From assembly GCF_030272615.1 (NCBI RefSeq), contig NC_081406.1, positions 144,748,091 through 144,812,090 on the forward strand: 64,000 nucleotides of DNA, read 5' to 3'. This document shows, in pieces, positions 12,398-23,062 of the stretch; within the stretch, counting starts at the first letter, position 1; every line of letters begins with the position of its first letter. Origin of the DNA: Cryptomeria japonica. Its lineage: Eukaryota; Streptophyta; Pinopsida; Cupressales; Cupressaceae. A program made the translations under genes and the position numbers. A model generated the notes under the pieces. That model made no database searches, had not been told where the DNA came from, and saw only the letters and a program-made list of their open reading frames with translations.

Positions 12398-13164
12398 TGT
12401 ATATGGTGAAAATGGATAACAATAATAACAAAATTGAAAGGCTAAATGAATTCAACCACCAAACCCTAGCCTAACAACAACAAAGATCCACCATAACATA
12501 TGAAGATTACCTAATACAATGCAAATCAAATGAAATCACAGAGATTATACCATTAAATGTCCAATAGGGTTTTGATCTCCATTCTTCCTATCTCCATTGA
12601 TCTTGCTTGATATATTTGCTCTTAGATTTTATGTGCACAAGAGCTCAACAAAGAACGAAATGTGGTTGCAAGTAGGATCATAGTGTAGCCAAGTCCTTAA
12701 GATTGTGGATTAGGGTTTGATAATGAAGGAAGCATCTCCTTAAATAGAAGACACAATATGAAATGGAGGGATAAGATTGAGAGGTGTAAAAAAAGAGGTC
12801 GGCTAGGATTAGAGGGTAGGTAGAAGAAATAATAAAATAATGAAAGAGGTAGGTAGTGTAGGAATTGAGAGATGAATGACATGTGTCATGTGTAGAAAAG
12901 GCTAATGAATTAATTAAATAAATAAAGATTTATTTAATTAATAGAAGAAATGAGATCAATTAAATAAATAAATATTTATTTAATTTAGGAAAAGGACAAT
13001 TTAAATAAATAAATGTATTTATTTAAATGAGAAATAAGGCTAGAAGAGGATAAATGAATTAAATAAATAAATAAAGATTTATTTAATTAATAGAAGAATT
13101 AGGCTTAGATAATTAAATAAATAAAATATTTATTTAATTAGACATGACAATTTTGAGTGTCTTT
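12398..13164 (-). repeat. Element E 3' LTR
   Basis: This is a direct repeat of 27875-28643. The element-sense start has decayed from TGT to ATA at about 13163-13165. It is preceded in element sense by a purine-rich tract, AAAGAGGGGCAAAA (13166-13180). A TATA-like stretch and a Pro/pyrimidine-rich region follow in element sense. Confidence 0.9.
12909..13140. repeat. Five AT-rich palindromes in the E LTR (U3)
   Basis: The arms are 12909-12923/12928-12942 (15 bp, perfect), 12958-12969/12974-12985 (12 bp), 12999-13010/13017-13028 (12 bp), 13057-13068/13077-13088 (12 bp) and 13110-13122/13128-13140 (13 bp). Units differ in sequence, for example AATTAAATAAAT versus ATTTAAATAAAT arms, but each keeps perfect pairing. 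The same set is present in the other LTR at about 28388-28620. Confidence 0.88.
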
Positions 13165-13165
13165 A

Positions 13166-13690
13166 TTTTGCCCCTCTTTGAGACAATGCGGCTTGTCGCG
13201 TTGTTTCAAAGAAGATAAGATGAACTGATACAGAGTTGCCCCAAGATGGGAATGATATGCCCCCTCAAGATATTGGATGAAAATGTCTAAAAAGATTGCA
13301 GACAATCTCTCGATAAGAAAGAAAGGTTAGAATGGACTGACCGAATAAAGTGACAAAGTCACGGGATAAAGAAGACTGACTCGGGAAACAAGGGCTAGGG
13401 CTAGGGTAGGCTATAAGATAGACCATGGGAGAAAGACATTCTCATTGGCATCCATATATCCATGAGATCAGAGTGCAGAGCAAGAAAAGAGCAGTAGCAG
13501 TCAGCAGCGATGACTTTCATTCACACATTCAACCGCATTCACCGATTTCAAAGGCCAGCAGAGGTAGGAGAGCCGGTAAGTACCACCAAACCTCCTCGTA
13601 CTTTGACGCATTTAATTTTGTCATTAATGCATGGTAGATAGGGCAATAAATGTGCTTAAGAATAGGGTACAAAAAAGTCCAAAAATGCTT
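13166..13690. other. E 3' region next to the LTR, no gene seen
   Basis: This holds the element-sense polypurine tract (13166-13180), then about 500 bp without a supported gene. A short + strand ORF at 13425-13637 has no recognisable features. Confidence 0.5.
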
Positions 13691-13693
13691 AGG

Positions 13694-13943
13694 CGCGTCT
13701 ACGTTGGTGTCAGACGTGTCTATGTCCGCTAGGCGCGTCTATGTAGGTGCTAGGCACGTTTGTGTTTTGAACCGCGTTTGCGTTGAATGCGGCCGCGTCT
13801 GCGTCATGTAGGGGCATCTGTGTCGTCCAAGCGCGTCTGTGCAGAGCATGGACACGTCTATGTATTTCAGGCACGTCTATGTTATTTAGGCGCATCTGTG
13901 CAGTCATTAAGCGTGTTTGTGTCAGGAAAGCGCGTTTATGTCC
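13694..13943 (+). repeat. 13-copy CGCGTCTRTG array with about 20-bp period
   Basis: Copies of CGCGTCT or close variants start at 13694, 13715, 13734, 13755, 13773, 13794, 13813, 13832, 13853, 13872, 13891, 13912 and 13931. The spacing is 18-21 bp, often alternating 19 and 21, and the sequence between copies is unrelated. The array points in the + direction, opposite to the two arrays in the E leader, and lies upstream of the + strand PMD ORF. Confidence 0.88.
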
Positions 13944-13974
13944 AAAAAAATGCAAATTTTTGTCTTCCAGGTCA

Positions 13975-14010
13975 AATCGACAGTTCTGTGATGAACATAT
14001 GCTGTCGATT
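13975..14010 (+). repeat. Hairpin with TGTGATGAACA loop (9-bp stem)
   Basis: AATCGACAG (13975-13983) pairs perfectly with CTGTCGATT (14002-14010). The 18-base loop contains TGTGATGAACA, the same core as the eight hairpins that follow. Confidence 0.8.
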
Positions 14011-14071
14011 GGATAAGCTGCTGAGAGGATACACTCAAGCAGGTCCTCTAGGAAAGAATATGATAGATCAA

Positions 14072-14388
14072 GGCACTTTGTGATGAATAGTGAGTACCAA
14101 GATAGAGTACTTTGTGATGAACAGGGAGTACTAAAATATGAGCAGCACTTTGTGATGAATAGGGAGTGCAAATGTGAGGAGCACTTTGTGATGAACAGGG
14201 AGTGCAAAACACGTAGTACTTTGTGATGAACAAGGAGTACCACTAGGATAGAAGCAACACTTTGTGATGAACAGTGAGTGTCCCTTGGATAGATAGCAAC
14301 ACTTTGTGATGAACAGTGAGTGTCACTAGGATAGATAGCCATATGCATTTAGATAAAAAGTAGCATTTTGTGATAAATAGTGAATGCC
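14072..14388 (+). repeat. Array of eight hairpins with constant loop and covarying stems
   Basis: Eight units of about 25 bases share the 15-base loop TTGTGATGAACAGGG (or close). The stems are GCACT/AGTAC (unit 1, one mismatch), GTACT/AGTAC (14107-14131), GCACT/AGTGC (14145-14169), GCACT/AGTGC (14181-14205), GTACT/AGTAC (14216-14240), ACACT/AGTGT (14257-14281), ACACT/AGTGT (14299-14323) and GCATT/AATGC (14363-14387). Stem positions 1, 2 and 4 change on both arms together. The array ends 24 bp before the ATG of the PMD ORF. Confidence 0.88.
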
Positions 14389-14411
14389 ACTATGCTTGAC
14401 TGTAGGAGTAT

Positions 14412-16418
14412 TTGCTGATGTTGGAGTCACGGGAGAGATTCCCATCGACTCAGAGATTGCGACCTAAGCTGACAACCGAGGAGCGAGCTGCTATTGAGGA
14501 GATGGGCTTGAGACATGTGCTATATGTGCCTAAGTTTCGGGCAAACATGGGACTGCTGACTGCTTTAGCTGAGAGATGGCATTTAGAGACATGTACCTTT
14601 CATTTTCCGATGGGGGAGATGATCGTCACCTTAGAGGATGTCTATAGGATACTCAGGATACCGATCGATGGGGATCTAATCCCGTACGATCGAGATAGAG
14701 ATAGGGAGGCCCTGAGACGAGTGTTCTAGGACCCTGAATTGGAGATGAGGGCTGGGCATGTGGCTTGGGATACGATGACTGCCATAGGATTGGCGCTACC
14801 AGCAGTGCTAGGAGGAGCGATTATTGGGTTCCTGTGTCTGGACAGAGCGACACGGGGGTTGGCTGTGGGTTGGAGAGAAGCACTGGAGACACTGGTGACG
14901 TAGCACATTAGATATGCCTGGGGACCATATGTGTTGGCACACCTGCATTATGAGATACATCAGTTCATATACCATGGATCAGTAGGATTGGGCTGCAGGG
15001 TGACACTGCTACAGGTATGGGCTTATGAGCATCTACTGATGATGAGGCCGATACACTTCAGAGGCAGGGGACATGGACGCAGTTTTGTGCACCTATATGA
15101 TATGATCACGTCGCAGCCACGGATTGGCAGGTTGGAGCACTGGCGACGGGTGATAGACAAGATTGATGTAGTCATCTGGAGGCCATACCTAGGGTGCGAG
15201 GAGTGGGAGGACGATGCAGTAGAGCTTCCCTACACCTTCTGGAGAAGGTATTTGATTGGGCAGATGCCCTATGTGCTAGAGAGACAGCTTGTGGACAGGG
15301 TGTGCAGGTAGTATGACAGGATCCAGAGGATGCCACGGGGTTCAGGTATGTATGCCCAGACTATCAGGAATCAGGCACAGTTTGGGCCCTTATTATCATA
15401 TGATCAGGTAGTTACACAGCTAGCAAAGATGGTGCCCCTATCCTGTGATATGTGGCTAGGGATCGAGGATGCCGACATGGATGCTGAGTATACAGCTTAC
15501 TGGGCGGAGCATCCCTTCCCACGCTTGACAGATCCAGGAGAGCTATTGGATGGAGATGGGGGTGGGGATGATGATGATGATGGTGGAGGTGATGGGGGCA
15601 GAGGCCGATGGAGGTGGAGGGGAGCAGTTGGGGAGAGGAGGGTTGCACCTCGGAGGGAGGGAGCAGAGGAGAGACAGGCTCGGGTGGTGAGGGGTCGCGG
15701 TGGATTACCGCTACAGGTACCAGCAACACAGGGTCCCAGACAGGTACAAAGATAGGTACAAGGACAGAGATAGGTATAGGGAGAGGTGCCAGTACAGGCA
15801 CAGGTATAGGGACAAAGATAGGGGGAGCTACAAGTAGAGCCTCAGGCCGAGGCTAAGGGGGCTGACACAGAGGAGGATGAGCTGATTGAGCTCAAGGAGA
15901 TCTGCCAAGGCCAGACAGATGAGATCCAAGAGTTGGAGAGGGAGAGGGATCAGCTCAGGAGATAGCTCAGAGATACTGAGCGGGAGAGAGACCAGACTAT
16001 TCAGCGCTATACAGAGGCTGAGACAGCACTGAGGGCTGGGAGACAAGTAGCAGAGGACACAGGGGCAGGATATGCTTATGTCCTGCGAGCAGGGGAGGAG
16101 ATTGCCTATTGGTGAGATCTCTACTATGGTGCAGTGCCAGCAGATCAGAGGGCAAGGAGCTTCCATAGACCATCGCGGATAGCGACAACTACGGGAGGGA
16201 GTCAGAGGAGGCAGACATCTAGTGGTGGGGTCATGGGTCTTCCACCACCACCAGATAAAGGAGACAAGAGGGATGATCCTGGGGCGGGTCCTTCAGGGGC
16301 TCAGATTTCGTCAAGGCCAGGCAACTCCAAGGGAGGGAGTTCATCATAGCCTTAGAGGGCTCCCTATGTATCAGTTTTTGTACCATTTTTGTATGATGAT
16401 GTAGACACCTTTGGGTGA
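14412..16418 (+). pseudogene. Antisense accessory ORF: plant mobile domain (PMD) protein with C-terminal coiled coil
   Basis: The ATG at 14412 opens one frame that stays in register to a TGA at 16418, about 669 codons. It is interrupted by eleven TAG, one TGA (16113) and no TAA. The N-terminal third has the PMD signature: LAERWHLETCTFHFPMGEM, then VTLEDVYRIL and PIDGD (residues about 55-95). It continues with conserved aromatic/charged blocks such as LLQVWAYEHL and WRRVIDKID. After about residue 375 come a Gly/Asp-acidic stretch, a Gln-rich segment where most TAGs fall, then a Glu/Arg coiled coil (15860-16060) and a Gly/Ser tail. PMD proteins include Arabidopsis MAIN/MAIL1 and are known passengers of plant transposons. 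Here the ORF is antisense to E, between integrase and the 3' LTR. Its role is unknown. Confidence 0.85.
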
Positions 16419-17820
16419 TTGTAGCCATATGATTTTGACATCATTGTATCATGACACTTTATATATATATATGAGATGATTCATTTTTGCAGCAGCTATA
16501 TGCATGTGTACCTATGTGATGTATGTTTCTATGTGATGCTTATGATATGGATGCAAATATGTATATGATGCAATGCAATATTTTTTTGTTCTTTTATGTT
16601 TTATATGTATATGCATGATGTAAATGTGAATGTATGTAATGCAGATGAATATGATAATGCAAATGTAAATTGTGCTTAATAGGTGTTGTGTGCAGGATGT
16701 GATGCAGTTGTAATATCTATATGTATGTATGAAATGCTTATATGTGGTAATGCAGGTGCAAACTATATGAAATGCAAATGTTTTTGGTGTGTCATTATAC
16801 TTAGTCATGTGATAGTAGGCTACACAGACTTAAGAAGGATGATGGAAGTCAATCAAGAAAGGGGGATGAAAGATAGAAGATATGAACGTGAAAGAGCTTC
16901 TTGTGTGTTATCATCATTGAGCTTTATTATGGCAAGTAGGTTATGACAATCGAGGTATATGTTCAACCCAGAAAGTCATTGTACCTGTTTGCATGGAGAT
17001 AAGACAGTTACAAACAAGGGATGCCCCAGTTCATACTAGACTCACAGTGTCTTCATATCCTTGGACAAGTCATAGCATTACTAAGAGACAATCCACAGAC
17101 AACAAATACAAATAGGTGATGATACCCCATCCTCGCCTTTCTAGTCAAAGACATCCTAGAGATAAAATCTCTAGTTAGAGACATCTCGGAAAAGCTAAAA
17201 GACATGTCACCAAAAGATAAAAATCAAAAGAAAACCAAGAATCGACACCAACATCCACTGTAGTCCTCAAGTTTAGTGTCTCTTGTCACTTGTATAAGTC
17301 TTATTTGATTGTGGTCACAATGTTTACTTTCACAAAAAGGATAGATAGCACTGAACCATAATATTGTCTGAGTATGTTGAAAGATTTGATTTGTTGAAGC
17401 TCATTGTTGCTGCTGTCTCATCTGAAACTAATTGAATTCATGAAACTGATACTTTATTGCAGAGAAGATGAAACTTTATTGAGGACTGGCGATGCAAATG
17501 TTGCTTTATTACGGATTGTGCGCGAATAGACTGAAGGAAGCTGGAAGAAACTGTACTCCTCAAAACATGTGATGTTCTTAGTTTCACACCCATCACTAGA
17601 CATAAGATTTATCGTAACCACAAATAGGATCTGATTTATTATGGATGGAAAGGGAGTGAAAAGGGAGGTTTATTATGAATGGTGAACCAATCTTGGGTAG
17701 ATCAATAACAAGCCATGATGGGAATGGGTAAGTTTATTATGAACGAATAGGTTGTGAGTGTGTGCAAAGTGAAAAGATGAAAGTGGATCCTGAAGGAGGG
17801 AGGAGCAATGTCTCTACACA
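16419..17820. other. E 3' region, low-complexity, no gene
   Basis: From 16430 to about 16780 the sequence is dominated by degenerate TATGTGATG/ATGCAAATG words and a short TA run near 16461. An 8-bp perfect hairpin CTAGAGAT-AAA-ATCTCTAG lies at 17156-17174. From about 17440 to 17760 the phrase TTTATTATGAATGG recurs with small changes. No coding signal was seen. Confidence 0.55.
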
Positions 17821-17822
17821 TG

Positions 17823-18118
17823 GCGTTGGTGACCTAGTTTTCACCATGGTACCTACCCAGGGCGCCATCGAAGTGTTTTTCACCATTGGACGAAATTATT
17901 TCTCTTTACTTTTTTTCAATTTTTTCAATTTTTTCAATGTTTTTTGTGTCACAAGGCGCCTGTTTGCCAGGTTTTCACCAAATAACTATTTTTTGTTTTT
18001 ATAATTTTTTTTTGTATTTTTGTATTTTTTTTATTTTTTTGTATTTTTGAAATTTTTGATTTTTTTTTTTGTATTTTTGAAATTTTTGATTTTTTTGTAT
18101 TTTTGAAATTAGGATATT
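17823..18118 (-). repeat. GGTGAAAAC...GGCGCC repeats and A-rich tract after integrase of E
   Basis: In element sense three units start with GGTGAAAAC or GGTGAAAAAC and end 6-12 bases later in GGCGCC or a variant (+ coordinates 17956-17980, 17860-17883, 17823-17846). Upstream in element sense, from the pol stop to about 17990, is an A-rich tract built of a degenerate unit of about 25 bp (on the + strand, GTATTTTTGAAATTTTTGA). Element H shows the same order after its integrase. Confidence 0.65.
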
Positions 18119-18123
18119 CCAAA

Positions 18124-19286
18124 GAGCTATGTGTAGAACCTGCGAAGGTGCCTGCTATTGATAGGATCCTCCAAAGGTTCACCTTCTGTAGTTGAGAGTT
18201 GATATGCCCCAGATCCATATGCTGCTGTGATGATGTAGGGACCAAGCCAATTTGATTCGAATTTTCCCTTCTTCTCTCTGTCTTGCTGATTCTTGGGGTT
18301 TTCTCTGAGAACCAAGTCACCTACCTCAAATGTGCGAGGCTTGACTTTGTGATTGTAGCTGCGACTCATTCGTTGTTGGTAAGCCTTGAGATGATTAAAA
18401 GCAGTTTGTCTTCGTTCATCCAGTAGTTCTAGTTCTTGTAAGCGAGAGACCCTATAATCTTCATCATTGATGATGTTTTGCAAAGAGACCCATAAAGAGG
18501 GTAACTCGACCTCAATAGGAAAGATGGCTTCAGTGCCGTAGATAAGTGAATAGGGTGTAGCTCCTGTAGGTGTGCGAACACTTGTGCGATAGGCCCAAAG
18601 TGCAGGATTAAGTTGGATATGCTAGTTACGGCCAACATTGTCGACTGTCTTCTTGAGGATTTTAAGGATTGTTTTATTAGACGCCTCAGCTTGGCCATTA
18701 CCTTGGGGTAATATGGTGTGGAGAAATGATGGGAAATATGGAAGCGGTCACAGAGTTCATGAACATCTTGATTTTTGAAGGGACATCCGTTATCAGTGAT
18801 AATGGAAACAGGAATACCATATCGGCAAATAATATGGTTAAGGATGAACGTAGCAATCTGTTTTCGAGTGATTTGTGTGAGAGGCACAACTTCAATATAT
18901 TTTGTGAAATACTCTATGGCAGTGATAATGAATTTATGGCCATGAGAAGAAGGAGGGTGAATCTTGCCTATGAGATCGAGTCCCCATTGACAAAAGGGCT
19001 AGGGAGATGCAAGTGGTTGTAGATCTTGTGCTGGTGCATGTATGAGGTCTCCATGAATTTGACATTGCTTACATTTCTTGACAAACTGGTATGAGTCTTT
19101 TTTCATATTGGGCTAGTAATATCCAGTCCTAATGAGTTTCTTGGCCAAGGTAGGACCACTAGCATGTGGACCACATATCCCTTCATGTACTTCTCATAAT
19201 GCAATCTGAGCTTCGTCACTTTCTAGACATCTAAGAAGAGTGCCATCTAGACCTCACCGATATAGGGTATCAGCTAAAATGACATA
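18124..19286 (-). pseudogene. pol: Element E integrase
   Basis: A zinc-binding segment ends in CKQCQIHG (about 19085). It is followed by the catalytic core (QWGLDLIGKI, ITDNGCPFKNQD, FSTPYYP) and a C-terminal domain with NHKVKPRTFEVGDLVLREN and NWLGPYIITAAYGSGAYQLS. The frame shifts after the YYP block near 18700 and again near 18470, and several stops interrupt it. The C-terminal domain closely matches that of element H (63400-63650), showing that E and H are related. Confidence 0.88.
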
Positions 19287-19892
19287 TCAAGAGGTTTGGC
19301 GAATGAAGGTGCAACGTTGGTTATTTGATAGATCAGGAGGTAGGGTATTTTTGCGAAGGTATGTGAAGATGGAACCATATAACTGGGACTCGGGACCGAC
19401 AACACATATCCTCTCAGTAGGAGTGATCTCATATGAAGGAACCAAAAGGTTATCCACCAAGAACTCATAGCAGGTCTCATTTGGAGGTAGATCAATCAGT
19501 GAAGCAATTGTAGCCATGGCATCTGCGGCACAATTCTGCTCTCTTGGTATCTGCTCAAAATCTATCTTTGTGAAGTGTTGTTTCAGGTCATCCACCATTT
19601 GTTTGTAAGGCATTAGTTTTTCATCTTTTGTTTGGTAATTATCAGTTGCTTGACGGATGACAAGTTGAGAATCCCCAAAAACACAAAGTTCCTGGATCTT
19701 CCACTGAACTGCAATCCATAATCCAATTGTTAATGCCTCATATTCCGCTATATTGTTAGTGCAAGGAAATGATAAGCGGTATGAATTTGGTATAGAGTCA
19801 CCTTGAGGAGTTATGAAGAGGATGCCTGCTCCTGCCCCATGCTGTGTGTATGAGCCGTTAAAGTATAGTTGCCATGGCTTTCCATGTGACAT
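19287..19892 (-). pseudogene. Element E archaeal-type RNase H
   Basis: It reads YFNGSYTQHGAGAGILF, NNIAEYEALTIGL, FGDSQLVI and NCAADAMATIASL, the acidic blocks of the second RNase H typical of Tat elements. The first catalytic Asp of the expected FDGS block reads Asn (FNGS), which would impair catalysis. It sits between the gypsy RNase H and integrase. The domain ends at about 19500 and a linker runs to 19287. Confidence 0.85.
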
Positions 19893-21691
19893 TGTTAAAA
19901 TGGATTCATCTGAAAATTATGAACTTAGAGGAATATCATCAATCATGGGAGCATCTACTAATTGATCTGCGATGGCTTGTCCTTTTATTGCTTTCCTGTC
20001 CACATACTCGATGTCAAATTCACTCAGGATCATTACCCATTTGGCTAGTCACCCAGTAAGTGTTTCTTAATTGAGAAGGTATTTCAACGGATCGATTCTT
20101 GCAATCAACTTAGTCTTCTGAGTGAGCATGTAATGTCATAATTTCTGTGAAGCAAAGACCACGATGAGACATGCACACTCAATTGGTGTGTAATTTAGCT
20201 CATATCCCACCAATGTGCGACTGATATAGTATACTGCTTTTTCCTTGCCCTCAGGAATTTGTTGTGCTAAGAGTGCCCCCAGTGCTGTTGGAGTAGCTGA
20301 TATGTATAGTAACAGAGGCTGATCTGGAACTGGTGGCATTAAAACTGGCAGATTTAAGAGATAATCTTTGAGCGTCTCAAAAGCCTATTGACAGTTATCA
20401 TCCCATTTGAATTTGATGTTTTTATGTAACAAGTGCTGAAAAGGATTACACTTATCTGCAAGTTGCGCTATGAATCTTCATATGGACTAAAGTCTTCCCT
20501 GTAAGGATCGAAGTTGACTGATATTTCTAGGTGGTGGCATATCCAAGATGGCCTTGACTTTTGTTGGATCAGCTTCAATTCCTCTTTTGGACACAATGAA
20601 TCCTAGGAGCTTCTCGGAGGTTACTCCAAAGACACATTTCTTAGGGTTTAATCTTACTTTGTACTTTTCCAATCGATCAAAGATGACTGAAAGTATGTCC
20701 AAATGCGTATCTCTATCTATTGATTTACTCAAGAGATCGTCAACATAATCTTCCACGGTTACGTGCATGAGATCATGAAAGATAGTAGTCATGGCTCTTT
20801 GATATGTAGCACCTGCATTTTTTATCCCCAAGGGCAAGTGAATGATGTTTTGTGTTGATCCTAAGGTGTGATCCTTATTTGATTATAACCAGAAAATCCA
20901 TCCATCAATGATAACATTTCATGACCTGCTGTGAGATCAACAATCAAGTCAATATTTGGTAATGGAAAGTCATCCTTTGGACAAGCTTTGTTGATGTCTC
21001 TGAAATCTATACATATTCTGATGCTGCGATCTGGTTTACTAACAGGCACTAGATTGGAGATCCATTCGGGATAATCAATTGGACGTATGAATCCGACATC
21101 CAATAATTTCTCAAGTTCTGCTTTAACTAGTAATGCCACTTGTGGATGCATTTTTCTTAACTTCTGTTTCACTGACTTTGCCCCCGGTTTGACTGTCAAA
21201 TGATGCATTACCAAATCCGGATCCAGTCTAGGCATATCAGCGTATGACCATGCAAAGTTGATTTGTCATTCTTTGAAGAAACTTATGAATTTTGACCTTT
21301 CGGACTCTGTCAATGATTGAGCCAGGAATATATTGTGTGGAACCTCTTCTGTGCCAATGTTTGTTTTGATAGTCTTTTTGACCAACATGGATGACTTTTC
21401 CTTATATGATGTTGGGAGAATGTCGAGCCTTCCATCTTTGGGTGCCTCAGAGAGGTTTTCGCCTTCAGATATGTCCTTTCTTTTTACTTTTTTGGGGTTA
21501 GACAGCGCCACAGTGTGGTTTTCGCCAAAAGACCCTTGGTTTGTTCTTATTTTCACATTTTTGCGACTAGAAGGTCCGACACCCTCACCAAAATATGCCA
21601 TGTTGTTGAGTTCTATAGTGTATCCTGCTTTATGGTCCCCTGGGGGAAGATCGTCTCGTATGCCAAGATAGTCAATAATGGCTTCATCATT
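19893..21691 (-). pseudogene. pol: Element E reverse transcriptase and RNase H
   Basis: The RT blocks run in order: GFIRPIDYPEWISNLVPVSK, FRDINKACPKDDFPLPNID, LMDGFSGYNQI, then after a frameshift near 20850 MPLGIKNAGATYQRAM and the catalytic YVDD at 20747-20736, followed by LNPKKCVFGVTSEKLLGFI. A gypsy RNase H region follows (about 20340-20060). The 5' part (21601-21266) is the pol linker. Stops at 21692 (TAA) and 21266 (TGA) fit C-to-T changes of Gln and Arg codons. Confidence 0.88.
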
Positions 21692-23062
21692 TTAGAATGT
21701 GTCAAATTGTGTTGGTCCTTCTTGATCCCAGTCAATGAGTTGGTGGTGAACAAGGGGAAGGCCTTTAATGTCTTTGGAGTTAGCAGGGCTAAGAGTGAGG
21801 ATGCAGTTATATTCAGGTATGTCAAGGTAATTATCGAGGTCATCAATGGCACTCTCCTCATCAGTTTCGGTCGCGAGCAAATCCAAATTGTCATCACTAG
21901 TAGTGCATTCTGGGACAGGTGTTCTCATCCTATGTGATTTCAACCTAGAACCTTGAGACAAAGACTGTGTGGAATCCTCATGGGTTGTTCCTTGACCAAC
22001 TCTGAACTTTTTATAAAATTCCTCTTCTTCTGTGGGTTCATCTAGCTCTCTGAATGTCTCAGTGAGCTTGTAATCACTGGAGGATTTGTCTGAACCCCAT
22101 TCCCATTCATTGCAGTCTGTGGAATAGCGATCCTCTTGTTGAATTTTGGTAGCTTTGATTTGTAATTCTTCTTCTATGCTTTTAGTGTGGAACTTGGAAG
22201 TCAGGAAACCAAGTCCCTTCGAGCATTCCTTTTTGAAAGTCAATTCAGGTTGTAAAGGTTCAATGATACCTTCCTTTCGTAACCCAAGAGGGCTTTTTCC
22301 ATCATACCCAAATTTTTGTAGAATCTTGAAGCCTTTGCCATATTTCTCATAGGGTATATTGATGTGATCTTGTGTGTCATCTTCAATGTCTTTATAGAGC
22401 ATTTTGTATAAGTCTTCCTCGTCCAGTTCGCCCCATCTTTGAAAGGTAGTAGGGTCCCATTTGAGTACCACAATGGATACTCGCTTGTTAGGATGTGGTC
22501 TTCCATATGCTTTTGGAGAACTCATGACTTGTCGTAAGTACATGGTCTGATTCAAAGTGTATTCTCCCATGCCTTTGTCTTGAAATTTGCCTTTAAGCTC
22601 ACCTTGCTTTGATGTTGAAGGTTTCAATGACTCAGGATCAATGTATGCCAAAGAAGGAATAGCTTCACGATTACTGGGAATGATGGTCTCAGTTTGTGAT
22701 CTCAGGTTATTGCAATATATGAACGGATTAGGATCCCCGTTAACTGTTACTTTGACTCCATTGTGAGGAAACTTAATACATTGGTGATATATCGATGGGA
22801 CTGCCCTTATTTCATGAATCCAAGGACATCCTAGCAATATATTATAAGTGAGATCTAGATCCAAGACTTGACAAACCACATCCTTTGTGACTGGCCCAAC
22901 TCTGAGAGGTAAAGTGACCGTGCCCTTGGATGAGCGCTCTTCATCATCATATGCTTTGATGGCGATTTGATTTGTAGAATTCACAGCTTTATCAGAATAT
23001 CCCAATTGTTTAATGGTGCTCAATGTACAAATGTTTAGACCAGCTCCTCCATCTATCAGGAC
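21692..23062 (-). pseudogene. pro: Element E protease with downstream G-patch
   Basis: The retropepsin active site reads VLIDGGAGLNI across 23050-23020, with the catalytic Asp before GGA. The TGA just before it replaces an expected Arg. The body IAIKAYDDEERSSKGTVTLP follows and ends near 22680. At about 22350-22260 is a G-patch-like block, KYGKGFKILQKFGYDGKSPL, of glycines and aromatics spaced as in RNA-binding G-patch domains. An acidic linker leads to RT. Confidence 0.82.

Noticed and set aside
13710-14348. Minus-strand ORF with repeated FITKC motifs
   Set aside because: It is the antisense translation of the periodic array and hairpin units, and it has no family features.
13694-14388. CRISPR-like regular repeats
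   Set aside because: The motif is short and degenerate, spacers are about 10-13 bp, there are no cas genes and the context is plant retrotransposons.
14412-16418. TAG reassigned as a sense codon
   Set aside because: TAA and TGA also occur in the neighbouring broken genes, and TAG excess is better explained by CAG deamination in a methylated plant repeat.
16512-16808. Minus-strand Tyr/His/Ile-rich ORF
   Set aside because: Low-complexity TATGTGATG-type sequence, no domain.
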